64,000 nucleotides of DNA, from positions 1 through 64,000 of IMG/VR virus record IMGVR_UViG_3300013137_000018. One strand, written 5' to 3'. Below, in pieces: positions 53,038 to 61,642 of the stretch. Source of the DNA: a virus. Made by a program: the position numbers and the translations under genes. The first letter of the stretch is position 1, and each line of letters opens with the position of its first letter. The notes under the pieces were generated by a model. The model worked only from the letters and a program-made list of their open reading frames with translations, had not been told where the DNA came from and ran no database searches.

Positions 53038-54786
53038 TGTGACGGAAGTCATATAAAGGGACTACTTATAAATTTTTTCGAAAATTTTTTCCCAGAATTA
53101 TTAACTTTAGATTTTATATATGAATTTGTAACCCCGATTATAAAGGCGGAATATAAAAATGATATAAAATATTTTTACAAATTAAATGATTATACTAAAT
53201 GGAAAAATACAAAAACATCAAATAATTATACAATCAAGTATTTTAAAGGGTTAGGTACATTAGAACCTTATGAGGCAAAAATGTTTTTTAAGGATATTAA
53301 AAAACATCTTATAAAATTTAATTATGATAAACCAATAGAAACAAAAGATATTATAGACCTAGTTTTCAATAAGAAGCGTTCAGATGATAGAAAAGAATGG
53401 TTGTTAAATTATAAACCAGGTATATTAATTGACAAATTTGGTGAAAAAACGACATATAATGATTTTTTTAATAAAGAATTTATTGAATTTTCAATGTATG
53501 ATAACATACGTTCTATACCTTCTGTTATTGACGGATTAAAACCTTCACAAAGGAAAATATTATATGCAACATTAAAGAAAAAATTATTCAGTGATACCAA
53601 AGTCAGTCAATTTAGTGGATATGTTATAGAGCAGACATCGTATCACCATGGAAATGTGTCACTTGAAGATGCAATCGTGTCAATGGCTCAGGATTTTGTG
53701 GGGTCTAATAATTTAAATTTACTATTACCGAAAGGACAATTTGGTACTAGAATAAATGGTGGTAAAGACGCAGCATCCAGTAGATATATTTTTACAAAAT
53801 TGAACCCCCTTACAAGATACATTTTCAAAGAAGAAGATGATGACATTTTAAATTATTTAGATGATGATGGTTTTTCTATTGAACCAGAATGGTACACACC
53901 AGTAATTCCTATGATTCTTATTAATGGTGCAGAAGGTATTGGAACAGGTTGGTCAACAAAACTACCAAACTATGATCCTGCAGATATTATTAAATATTTA
54001 GTATTGAAAATAAAAGATAAAGATGTTGAACCATTACATCCTAAATATAAAGGATTTAAAGGAAAAATAGTATTCGATTCTGAAAATAATAGATACATCA
54101 CCAGAGGTATAATTAAAAAGGTTAATATGAGTACATTAAATATTAGCGAATTACCTATTGGTATGTGGAATGATAAATATTATGAGATATTGGATGAACT
54201 TGTAAATGATAAAATTATTAAGGATTACTCTAAAAACGATACAGACACAAAGGTTGATATTACAATAAATATATCAAGAGAGAGTTTAAAAGATATTGAA
54301 AATAGATTGATTGAAACTTTCAAATTAGAAACATATTTAAGTATATCAAATATGCATCTTTTTAATAAAGATGGTCAGATTCACAGATATGAAAGTATAG
54401 ATGAAATTATAAATGAGTTTGTGGAAGTAAGACTCGAATTCTATGAAAAAAGAAAAGAGTATATTTTATCACAATTAGAAAGAGATAGAAAGATTTTATT
54501 TAACAAGATGAAATTCATTAATGAAATTTTAAAAGGTTCATTAGAATTGAAAAATAAGAAACGAGATGAAATTGAATCAAAGATGGAAGAATTAGAAATA
54601 TCTAAACTCGATGATTCATATTCATATTTATTAAATATGTCTTTAGTGTCTTTGACTACTGAAAAATTGGCTGAATTAAAAAAGTTATATTCTGATAAAA
54701 AAGAAGAAATAGAAGCCTTGAGTAAGACTTCTATTAAACAACTTTGGTTAAAGGATCTTAATGACCTTTATAAGAAATTAGGTTAA
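52888..54786 (+). CDS. Type IIA topoisomerase, C-terminal half with C-intein
   Basis: A 632-residue protein. Residues 1-50 are the C-intein. From Cys51, CDGSHIKGLLINFFENFFPELL completes the TOPRIM domain, with KYFKGLGTLEPYEA at 118-130. The breakage-reunion part begins near 185, with SIPSVIDGLKPSQRKILY (209-226), the EQTSYHHGNVSLEDAI region and the active-site tyrosine Tyr300 in AASSRY. A coiled coil at about 500-550 (EVRLEFYEKRKEYILSQLER) forms the C-gate arm. Splicing would give 501 + 582 = 1083 residues, like chlorella-virus-sized topoisomerase II. The frame is the same as the first half, with four in-frame TAA codons in the 66-base gap. Without splicing neither half has a complete TOPRIM motif. 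Confidence 0.88.
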   Translation: MINLNEYDFYKIDNVSIKINDIKEKYYDIEIEDDNTFHIVSDNDLILTHNCDGSHIKGLLINFFENFFPELLTLDFIYEFVTPIIKAEYKNDIKYFYKLNDYTKWKNTKTSNNYTIKYFKGLGTLEPYEAKMFFKDIKKHLIKFNYDKPIETKDIIDLVFNKKRSDDRKEWLLNYKPGILIDKFGEKTTYNDFFNKEFIEFSMYDNIRSIPSVIDGLKPSQRKILYATLKKKLFSDTKVSQFSGYVIEQTSYHHGNVSLEDAIVSMAQDFVGSNNLNLLLPKGQFGTRINGGKDAASSRYIFTKLNPLTRYIFKEEDDDILNYLDDDGFSIEPEWYTPVIPMILINGAEGIGTGWSTKLPNYDPADIIKYLVLKIKDKDVEPLHPKYKGFKGKIVFDSENNRYITRGIIKKVNMSTLNISELPIGMWNDKYYEILDELVNDKIIKDYSKNDTDTKVDITINISRESLKDIENRLIETFKLETYLSISNMHLFNKDGQIHRYESIDEIINEFVEVRLEFYEKRKEYILSQLERDRKILFNKMKFINEILKGSLELKNKKRDEIESKMEELEISKLDDSYSYLLNMSLVSLTTEKLAELKKLYSDKKEEIEALSKTSIKQLWLKDLNDLYKKLG

Positions 54787-54788
54787 TC

Positions 54789-54806
54789 CTACTATTTCAA
54801 TAGTAG
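54789..54806. terminator. Hairpin between convergent genes
   Basis: CTACTATT / AATAGTAG with a very short loop, overlapping the end of the leftward gene at 54792, just after the topoisomerase stop. Weakly GC, so only a candidate terminator. Confidence 0.4.
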
Positions 54807-55151
54807 CATTTGGATATTTTTGTTGTAATTGAGATTTGATGAAATTACACCAGAATAACCTGGACCGGGAGCCAAATTATAACTTTCATTGCTATGAAAT
54901 TCCCATCCAACATTCCAATTGTAAATATCAAAACTTGTTATATTTTGCCATCCAATTTGTGGATTATGAGCTATCATTAAAGTGTCATTACCTTGAACTA
55001 CTCTATCATAATCCATTTTCCATTTAAAGTTAATTAATGAATATTGTAATTCCTTATTATTATCATATTTATCTTTATCAGTATAGTATGATGCTGAAAT
55101 TTTTAATATTTTTCCTGTTATAGGTTGAACAACATTCAATCTTATAATCAA
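54792..55151 (-). CDS. Small beta-rich hypothetical protein at end of fibre cluster
   Basis: A 119-residue protein. It opens MIIRLNVVQPITGKILKISA and includes DRVVQGNDTLMIAHNPQIGWQ and a WEFHSNESYNLAPGPGYSG segment, a beta-rich outline suited to a virion decoration or chaperone protein. Its start overlaps the previous gene by 4 bases, so it belongs to the operon with the fibre at 55952. Family not recognised. Confidence 0.55.
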   Translation of the reverse strand: MIIRLNVVQPITGKILKISASYYTDKDKYDNNKELQYSLINFKWKMDYDRVVQGNDTLMIAHNPQIGWQNITSFDIYNWNVGWEFHSNESYNLAPGPGYSGVISSNLNYNKNIQMLLLK

Positions 55152-55525
55152 TTATTATTTTCTAAACAAGTTATAATAGACCCAATCATTTCAATAGAAT
55201 AGATTTTTTTTATTATTTTTTTTATTAGTGAAATATCTTCGCTTGAAATTTCTCCAATATTATTAAAATTATTTATTTTTTGCGCTAATAAATAAACATC
55301 GTATTTATCCATTCCGGTCAAAACGTCATCTGGCGCATTTTTTAGCGCATTAACACAGGCTTTTTGTAATGTTAAAGGCTCATTAATTTGCTTTTGTACA
55401 ATAATTGGTTGGTTTTGGTCGTTTAGCTGAATTTCGCCCTTTTCATTAACAACTAAACATTCCATAGGAGCTGGAATTGTTTGACCATCTAAATTTTTTA
55501 ATTCTGTTTTAAAATTTATTTGCAT
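55148..55525 (-). CDS. Small phage protein beside tail fibre
   Basis: A 125-residue protein with a pattern seen in small proteins near the tail genes of many phages: an N-terminal LDGQTIPAPMECLVV strand pair, a helical ACVNALKNAP, then DKYDVYLLAQKIN and ISSEDISLIKKIIKKIYS. I cannot name the family; a tail-assembly or regulatory role is possible. It marks the left side of a stretch with visibly higher G+C and more GCG/GCC codons than most of the window, extending to about 59.4 kb, a sign of separate origin. Confidence 0.55.
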   Translation of the reverse strand: MQINFKTELKNLDGQTIPAPMECLVVNEKGEIQLNDQNQPIIVQKQINEPLTLQKACVNALKNAPDDVLTGMDKYDVYLLAQKINNFNNIGEISSEDISLIKKIIKKIYSIEMIGSIITCLENNN

Positions 55526-55543
55526 AATTTGTTTTATTTTTTT

Positions 55544-55891
55544 TTATACTATTATAATATTTCCTGAACCGTAAATATTTTCTAAATGCTCTTTGATGCA
55601 ATTAGTTATAACTGTATTTGATAAATCAGTTATTTCTTGTTGAGTTAATTGTTTACTCCATACATTAGTAGGAGACATGTTAATTGGATTTAACGAAACA
55701 ATAGGTTGAATCTGAGTAAATCCGGATTGTTTATCCTCGAATGATTTGTGAAATGTAAGTCTTCCTCTTACAATGCCTGTTATATCTGTTCGTCCCAGAT
55801 CCACATCTTGAAATGAGTATGAAACATATACATCGGTGGAATAAGTATTTCCTTGATTATCATACACGTTTGTTAAAATTTTAAATGCCAT
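55544..55891 (-). CDS. Small structural-type hypothetical protein
   Basis: A 115-residue beta-rich protein (MAFKILTNVYDNQGNTYSTD; GIVRGRLTFHKSFEDKQSG) ending in a helix (EITDLSNTVITNCIKEHLEN). Likely a small virion or fibre-associated protein by context: it lies between the fibre at 55952 and the small gene at 55148, all leftward. No known motif. Confidence 0.55.
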   Translation of the reverse strand: MAFKILTNVYDNQGNTYSTDVYVSYSFQDVDLGRTDITGIVRGRLTFHKSFEDKQSGFTQIQPIVSLNPINMSPTNVWSKQLTQQEITDLSNTVITNCIKEHLENIYGSGNIIIV

Positions 55892-55951
55892 AGTAGTAAT
55901 TTCCTTTCTATTTTAAATATTAATTATTATTTTATAAATGTATATAGTTTA

Positions 55952-58900
55952 TTATGCCAAAATAGTTGATTTTGTAACATAGCTTCCTAATTCTCTTCTT
56001 TGAATTTCTAAATTATTTCCGCTTCTTATAAATCTCCAAGTACCATCAGTATCTTTATCGCCTAAATGATAAGCCTGTGTTGATTGAACTTCAACATCAG
56101 CATTAAATTTAATATGATTTGTCGAAAAATCTCCAAAAATTAAGGGCGTGCTTGTGTTAGAATTGGAAATATACAACATATTCGAACCTGTTTCATTATA
56201 ACCCGCTTGATAACCGAGAAAAACATTTGATGATCCCGTTGAATTGATCCCAGCGTTATATCCTATAAAGGTATTAGATGAGCCAAGATGAATGGTTGCA
56301 CTTCCGCCTCCTGCTGCGTATCCTATTAAAGTGTTATTATCTCCTGTTAAATTATTTCCAGCGTGAGCTCCTAGTAATGTATTGTAAGATGAGTTTATAG
56401 AGACTGCTCCTCCGGCATAATTTCCTATTGCAACATTGTATAAACCGGTTGTTATATTTGTTCCTAAAGAATATAGTCCAATACCAACATTGTGTTCCCC
56501 CGTAGATATAGAAGAACCTGCGTAATATCCATTTAGAATATTATAATTTCCTGTCGTTAAAGATAAACCGGCATAAGTACCTTGTAAAATATTAAAAGAG
56601 CCTGTTGATAAAGAATATCCTGCTTGATAACCTATGCCTATATTATAAGAGCCTGTTGTTAAAAAATAACCAGCTCGATAACCCTGTAAAATATTATAAT
56701 TTCCTGTTGTTAAAAAATAACCAGCACTAGCCCCTTGAAGAATATTTTGAGCACCTTCTGTTAAAGAATAACCGGCTTGATATCCTTGTAAAATATTGTG
56801 AGCACCTGTTGATAAAGTAAAACCTGCTTGATATCCTTGTAAAATATTGTGAGCGCCTTCTGTTAAATAATACCCTACTTGATAACCCTGTAAAATATTA
56901 TAAGATCCTGTTGTTAAAGTAAACCCTACTTGGTATCCTATGCCTATATTATCATTACCAGTTAACATAGCCGCACTACCGTTTAACGCCCAAAGCCCTA
57001 TTCCTATGTTATTAAATCCTGACGAGATATATCTTCCAGATTGTGATCCTATTAAAGTATTATTGTATCCAGTAGTCAAGCTATTCCAAGTTTGATTTCC
57101 TATGATGGTATTATTGTCACCTGTTGAATCGCCAAAATTTCCATATCCAGCTCTATTTCCAATAACAGTATTTTTATTCCCTTTAATAGTGACTCCGGCA
57201 TATTGTCCAACTATGGTGTTTTCTGTTCCTGTTATATTATTTAACCCGGCTTGTATTCCAAGATATAAATTGTCTCCCGATACATTATTTGCACCAGCCC
57301 AAAAACCAATAGCAGTAACGTGTCCTGATATGTTATTGGCTCCTGCATAAGCGCCTATTCCAATATTTCCCGTGATTATAGTCGTATATAACGAGTAGTA
57401 GCCTAAAGCAATATTATAATCTCCTTCTGTTAAAGAATAACCCGCTTCATATCCCAAGAAAATATTATGAGAACCTGTCGTTAAAGATAAACCCGCTTGA
57501 TATCCTTGTAAAATATTATGAGAGCCTGTTGTTAAAGATAAACCCGCTTGATATCCTTGTAAAATATTATAAGAGCCTGTTGTTAAATAATATCCAGCAC
57601 TAGACCCTTGTAAAATATTATAATTTCCTGTTGTTAAAGAATATCCAGCACTAGCCCCTTGTAAAATATTTTGAGCGCCTTCTGTTAAAGAATAACCAGC
57701 TAGAAGTCCTTGTATAATATTTTGATAACCTGTTGTTAAAGAATATCCAGCTTGATAACCCTGTAAAATATTATAAGAACCTGTTGTTAAATTATGCCCT
57801 GTGTCATAACCTTGTAAAATATTATAAGAACCTGTTGTTAAATTAAGCCCTGTTTGATAACCAATACCTATGTTATAAGAGCCGTCAAATCCTGAAGAAT
57901 TACCTTCTAATGTTGATGAACCTATGGCAACGTTTCCAATGCCTGCTTGTGCATGTAATAAAGTTAATGCGCCAATTCCAATGTTATATCGTCCTGAGTA
58001 AGCAAGAAGTGGATAATTACCCATTCCCCCTAAAATACTTATATTATTATAGAGTTGAACATTAGAGCAATATTTTAAACCATCACCAAAGACAATATTT
58101 GAAAACGATGTTGAACTATTTGTGTTATCTAATCCGTATCCAGCCCAATCGCCTATCAAAAAGTTATTATATCCTGTTGTTAAAGGGTTACCAGCTAAAT
58201 CGCCAAAACAAAAATTATTATATCCTGTTGAAATATATTTTCCTGCTTCTCGTCCTTGTATAAAATTATTATATCCTGTTGTAATTACTTTTCCGCTTCC
58301 AATAATCAAATTATGATGCCCTGAAGTTAAAAGCCACGAATCATTACCTAATAAAAAATTATCGTATCCTGTTGTTACTGAAAATAAAACGTCTCGTCCA
58401 ATACCAAAATTAGCACTTAAACTTTGATTATTTCTACCTCTAATAACAGTGTAAAATTCGTTTGAAGTTAAAAATGGTCCATTTATTGATCCATTATCTT
58501 TAATAGCAAAAACTGAAATATCGTCTGAATTATTAATTTCTAATGTGTTATTTATTCCTAAATTTCCTGCGCCTATAAGAGTTAATTGTGTAGTTAAAGA
58601 TGTATTTGTAATAATCCCTCCAATTTTTAACCCCCCTTTAAGCCAATTTCTATATACCAATGAATTATCGCTTAATTCGCCCCCAAAATGAACTGTTTCA
58701 TTTTCTATATTATCTGTTAAATAAAATTGACCTCCGCTTGATTTAGTACCCCCTAAATAAGCTATATTTCTTGAAGTCGTATTTAATAAATGTATTTTGA
58801 ATGATCCATAATTTATTCCTGAATATGAATCAAATCCTATTTGAGCATAGCCAGATGTCATTGGTGCCGTTTTATTGGAGCCAAAATAAATAGTCGGAAT

Positions 58901-59845
58901 AATATAATTATCAAAACCCAAATTTATTTGCTCAGTCCCATAATCGTTTTCAAATAATCTTAATGATCCTTTTAAATTTTGTGTACCAAATTGTGCTAAT
59001 AAAGATCCGTCTAAATGATTTCTACTTTCAAATAATCCGGTATTGATACCGCTATAATTAGTTGAAGTTATTACTATTGGTGAATGCGTAAATCCAAAAT
59101 TCCAATTTGTGGTGCCATTATCCAGAATTTTAACAATAGAATTTGAATCTGAATTTTGTAAATCTAATATGGTAGTTGACCCGTTATTATTAAATCCCTT
59201 AATTGTTAATTTTTTATTACTTGTATTCCAGACCAAATCATTACTTCCTATTAAGGTTGTTCCGCTACCAAAAGCAATTTGAGTATCCGCAATCACGCCA
59301 TCTATTCCGCTTATTATTGTTTGCCAACTAACATTTCCGTTTTCATCGGTTTGAAGAACTTGTGAATTTAACCCCTTACTTGATGGTAAAGTGTAAGTAT
59401 CACCGGATAATGATCCAATTGTCATTACTCCATTTATATTAATAGGTGTTAAAATATTAAGAGATGAACAACCAGATATATTATGTACTACTAAAGTATC
59501 AGAATTAAAATCATATGTAAGAGATGTTGCAGAAGCAAAAGAACCACCAGAATTTATTTGAATACTACCAGTAATTCCAGCTGGACTTCCACCTAAATCT
59601 ACTTCAGTCCAATCTGTTATATCTCCATTCCATGGTTCATTGTTTAATTTATAATAGTATGTACCGCCTGATACACCAACTATCATACCAGCTCTGCGTC
59701 TATCGGTTGATATATTATTCAAATCATCTATAGTGTCAACATTTCTAAATCCATCAATACCATATTTGGCATCATGAGTTGGATAAGTATCTCCACTTGA
59801 TGTTGGAGCTATAGGTCCCGTTAATTGTACTGTTCCGTCAATCAT
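55952..59845 (-). CDS. Tail fibre with TTGxYNILQGYQAG beta-solenoid repeats
   Basis: A 1297-residue fibre. The first 130 residues include RRAGMIVGVSGGTYYYKLNN and the GSIQINSGGSFASAT module shared with the fibres at 7982 and 10039. Residues 140-500 are beta-rich modules. Residues about 500-1210 are a long array of 15-17-residue repeats of the form GYQAGYSLTTGSYNILQ, expected to form a beta-solenoid. The end (STPLIFGDFSTNHIKFNADV, YHLGDKDTDGTWRFIRSGNN) resembles the region that precedes an S74-type chaperone, but no S74 domain follows. One base separates it from the upstream gene at 59847, suggesting the two act together. DNA of the repeat region is richer in G+C than most of the window. Confidence 0.75.
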   Translation of the reverse strand: MIDGTVQLTGPIAPTSSGDTYPTHDAKYGIDGFRNVDTIDDLNNISTDRRRAGMIVGVSGGTYYYKLNNEPWNGDITDWTEVDLGGSPAGITGSIQINSGGSFASATSLTYDFNSDTLVVHNISGCSSLNILTPININGVMTIGSLSGDTYTLPSSKGLNSQVLQTDENGNVSWQTIISGIDGVIADTQIAFGSGTTLIGSNDLVWNTSNKKLTIKGFNNNGSTTILDLQNSDSNSIVKILDNGTTNWNFGFTHSPIVITSTNYSGINTGLFESRNHLDGSLLAQFGTQNLKGSLRLFENDYGTEQINLGFDNYIIPTIYFGSNKTAPMTSGYAQIGFDSYSGINYGSFKIHLLNTTSRNIAYLGGTKSSGGQFYLTDNIENETVHFGGELSDNSLVYRNWLKGGLKIGGIITNTSLTTQLTLIGAGNLGINNTLEINNSDDISVFAIKDNGSINGPFLTSNEFYTVIRGRNNQSLSANFGIGRDVLFSVTTGYDNFLLGNDSWLLTSGHHNLIIGSGKVITTGYNNFIQGREAGKYISTGYNNFCFGDLAGNPLTTGYNNFLIGDWAGYGLDNTNSSTSFSNIVFGDGLKYCSNVQLYNNISILGGMGNYPLLAYSGRYNIGIGALTLLHAQAGIGNVAIGSSTLEGNSSGFDGSYNIGIGYQTGLNLTTGSYNILQGYDTGHNLTTGSYNILQGYQAGYSLTTGYQNIIQGLLAGYSLTEGAQNILQGASAGYSLTTGNYNILQGSSAGYYLTTGSYNILQGYQAGLSLTTGSHNILQGYQAGLSLTTGSHNIFLGYEAGYSLTEGDYNIALGYYSLYTTIITGNIGIGAYAGANNISGHVTAIGFWAGANNVSGDNLYLGIQAGLNNITGTENTIVGQYAGVTIKGNKNTVIGNRAGYGNFGDSTGDNNTIIGNQTWNSLTTGYNNTLIGSQSGRYISSGFNNIGIGLWALNGSAAMLTGNDNIGIGYQVGFTLTTGSYNILQGYQVGYYLTEGAHNILQGYQAGFTLSTGAHNILQGYQAGYSLTEGAQNILQGASAGYFLTTGNYNILQGYRAGYFLTTGSYNIGIGYQAGYSLSTGSFNILQGTYAGLSLTTGNYNILNGYYAGSSISTGEHNVGIGLYSLGTNITTGLYNVAIGNYAGGAVSINSSYNTLLGAHAGNNLTGDNNTLIGYAAGGGSATIHLGSSNTFIGYNAGINSTGSSNVFLGYQAGYNETGSNMLYISNSNTSTPLIFGDFSTNHIKFNADVEVQSTQAYHLGDKDTDGTWRFIRSGNNLEIQRRELGSYVTKSTILA
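56200..58330 (-). repeat. Long tandem repeat array (TTGSYNILQGYQAG units)
   Basis: About 40 units of 45-51 bases coding for GYxAGxSLTTGxxNxxxG. Neighbouring units are often nearly identical in DNA (for example the CCTGTTGTTAAAGA ... CCTTGTAAAATATT pattern around 57480-57860), so copy-number change by recombination is likely. Confidence 0.8.
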
Positions 59846-59846
59846 A

Positions 59847-61145
59847 TTATGATACTATTATTGAAATTGGTCCACCCAATTGATATTTTGTTCTATACAT
59901 TCTATATGTAGTCGAAATTCCAAATTCATTTATTATTGTCACATTCTTATAATAATAACCACCACTACTACCATCAGTAAAACCATCACTATAACCAGCC
60001 ATAGCCACTCCTAATTTTGTTAAATTATCTGCGAATGAACTTGGCGTTTTTACAACTAAAACACCATTTCTTGTATTATAATAGCCAGATGTAGTTGGTA
60101 TAAAGAAATATTTATAACCATTTCCATCAAAATTATATGTCGTTCCACCGCCTGCTATCAAATCTGTTAAATATGAATCAAAAGATGATAATTCTGTATA
60201 ATTTGTAACACTTGTTATTACACTTGTATTGCTACCATACCAAGTTCTCCAATACCAATTTATTCTTTTTATTGTACCAATATAAGTAGGGGTATTTATT
60301 TTTTTAGCCTTTACTATCCAATAATAATAAGTTTTTGTAGTTCTTGTAACACCTGATAAATAATGAGTTTGTGGTGATACAATACTTTGATTATTTGCAA
60401 TATATGAACCATTCATGTATTGTAGTTTTAAACTATTTGCTTCTAATAGTGTTGGAAATTGATAAGTCCAAGAAAATGTTCTATCACCAGAGTCTACACT
60501 ATCACCAACTTCTAAGTTACTTACATCAGATATGTTAAAACTAAGGAATCTTGATACTAAATCTGGATATAATAAACTATCCCACATGTCTTGCATACTT
60601 TCATTCTCAAAAATAGAACCAGACTCAATTCCACCAAAAGTGACAAGAGTTGATGAACTATTAGTATATGTTAATACATAATCATTATTAACAAATTCTA
60701 ATCCTGTTTCTCCACTATTTACTATAATACTATAACCACTATAACCAGAATATGAACTTGGTGTGTCTGCTAAATCTATAAAAGTGGAACCTGTTATTCT
60801 TTCTATTGTTGATGTTATTCCTGAAATAATTATATCAATTTCAGTTGATGTATAATATTCGCTAAACGTTAAAATAAGATTTTTGGCATCATTCGCTTTT
60901 GTTTCTGCCATTTGAGCAATAGTCATTGAATCAAAATCTAATATTGCATAAGTGTGGTCTCTACATGGTTGTCTTTCGATGTTGGTTCTTAATTGGTGAA
61001 TAACAACATTATTATTCTTATAATAGAAATTAACATCTATTGGTTCTAACAAATACATTAGATTACCACTAGCATCATAAATTTCAAGTTTTTTGTCGCC
61101 AGGTACAGGAACTTTTATAAAATTGTCATATGAATAAGTTGCCAA
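59847..61145 (-). CDS. Fibre attachment / baseplate-linked protein
   Basis: A 432-residue protein. Only TTG at 61145 is available as a start, because a TAA is directly upstream. Residues 15-95 hold the attachment module (KKLEIYDASGNLMYLLEP ... ILDFDSMTIAQMAETKAND). The middle includes a connector like those in the fibres (FIDLADTPSSYSGYSGYSII), and the last 230 residues form a beta-rich globular domain (WTYQFPTLLEANSLKLQY; YWIVKAKKINTPTYIGTIKR; YKYFFIPTTSGYYN). It is one base from the repeat fibre at 55952 and probably connects that fibre to the virion. No enzyme motif. Confidence 0.65.
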   Translation of the reverse strand: MATYSYDNFIKVPVPGDKKLEIYDASGNLMYLLEPIDVNFYYKNNNVVIHQLRTNIERQPCRDHTYAILDFDSMTIAQMAETKANDAKNLILTFSEYYTSTEIDIIISGITSTIERITGSTFIDLADTPSSYSGYSGYSIIVNSGETGLEFVNNDYVLTYTNSSSTLVTFGGIESGSIFENESMQDMWDSLLYPDLVSRFLSFNISDVSNLEVGDSVDSGDRTFSWTYQFPTLLEANSLKLQYMNGSYIANNQSIVSPQTHYLSGVTRTTKTYYYWIVKAKKINTPTYIGTIKRINWYWRTWYGSNTSVITSVTNYTELSSFDSYLTDLIAGGGTTYNFDGNGYKYFFIPTTSGYYNTRNGVLVVKTPSSFADNLTKLGVAMAGYSDGFTDGSSGGYYYKNVTIINEFGISTTYRMYRTKYQLGGPISIIVS

Positions 61146-61173
61146 TTACTTAATATTTATTTTTAAGTATATA

Positions 61174-61563
61174 TTAATTTTTCTTCCAGACTTTACTCCA
61201 AAATAATTCAAAAGTTACAGTCATAAGTGATTTTAAACCAAAAAATATTAGAATATACCAATACCAATTTAAACACAAACAGATACTCAAACACAATACC
61301 ATAGAAATGAATAATGATGATAACATAATCATTTGAAATAAATGCCAAGCGTCTGTTAGCCAAACAAAAATTGTTGTTGAGCCAGGAAATGCAGGTCCTT
61401 TAGAAGGATCTCTGTCTTTGTATTTGTTTTTCCAACTTTCTTTTGGATTAAACCATTCTTTTCCTTTGAATATGGATTGTTCATATTTAAAATTTATAGT
61501 ATCCATTATAGATTTGCTTATACCAGCAATTATAATGAATAAAACAATAAAAAATATAATCAT
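61174..61563 (-). CDS. Small membrane protein
   Basis: A 129-residue protein with a hydrophobic N-terminal helix (IIFFIVLFIIIAGI), a soluble loop (FNPKESWKNKYKDRDPSKGP, TTIFVWLTDAWHLFQ) and two or three further hydrophobic helices (MIMLSSLFISMVLCLSICLC; YWYILIFFGLKSLM). No signal-peptidase site. Family not recognised; an inner-membrane protein that could act in superinfection or lysis control is possible, without direct evidence. It has its own promoter-like motif at 61571-61590. Confidence 0.6.
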   Translation of the reverse strand: MIIFFIVLFIIIAGISKSIMDTINFKYEQSIFKGKEWFNPKESWKNKYKDRDPSKGPAFPGSTTIFVWLTDAWHLFQMIMLSSLFISMVLCLSICLCLNWYWYILIFFGLKSLMTVTFELFWSKVWKKN

Positions 61564-61570
61564 GTGATTT

Positions 61571-61590
61571 TTATTTTTATATATTAATAA
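61571..61590 (-). promoter_or_regulatory. Promoter-like motif
   Basis: Minus strand TTATTAATATATAAAAATAA, 8-27 bases before the ATG at 61563. Confidence 0.5.
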
Positions 61591-61642
61591 ACTTATTATA
61601 CTTATTTGTTATATAAATATAAATATAAATTTTTAATTTACT

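Noticed and set aside
56200-58330. Second regular repeat block that could suggest CRISPR or non-coding repeats
   Set aside because: It codes in frame for TTGxYNxxxGYxAG repeats of a fibre protein, and unit lengths vary by codons.
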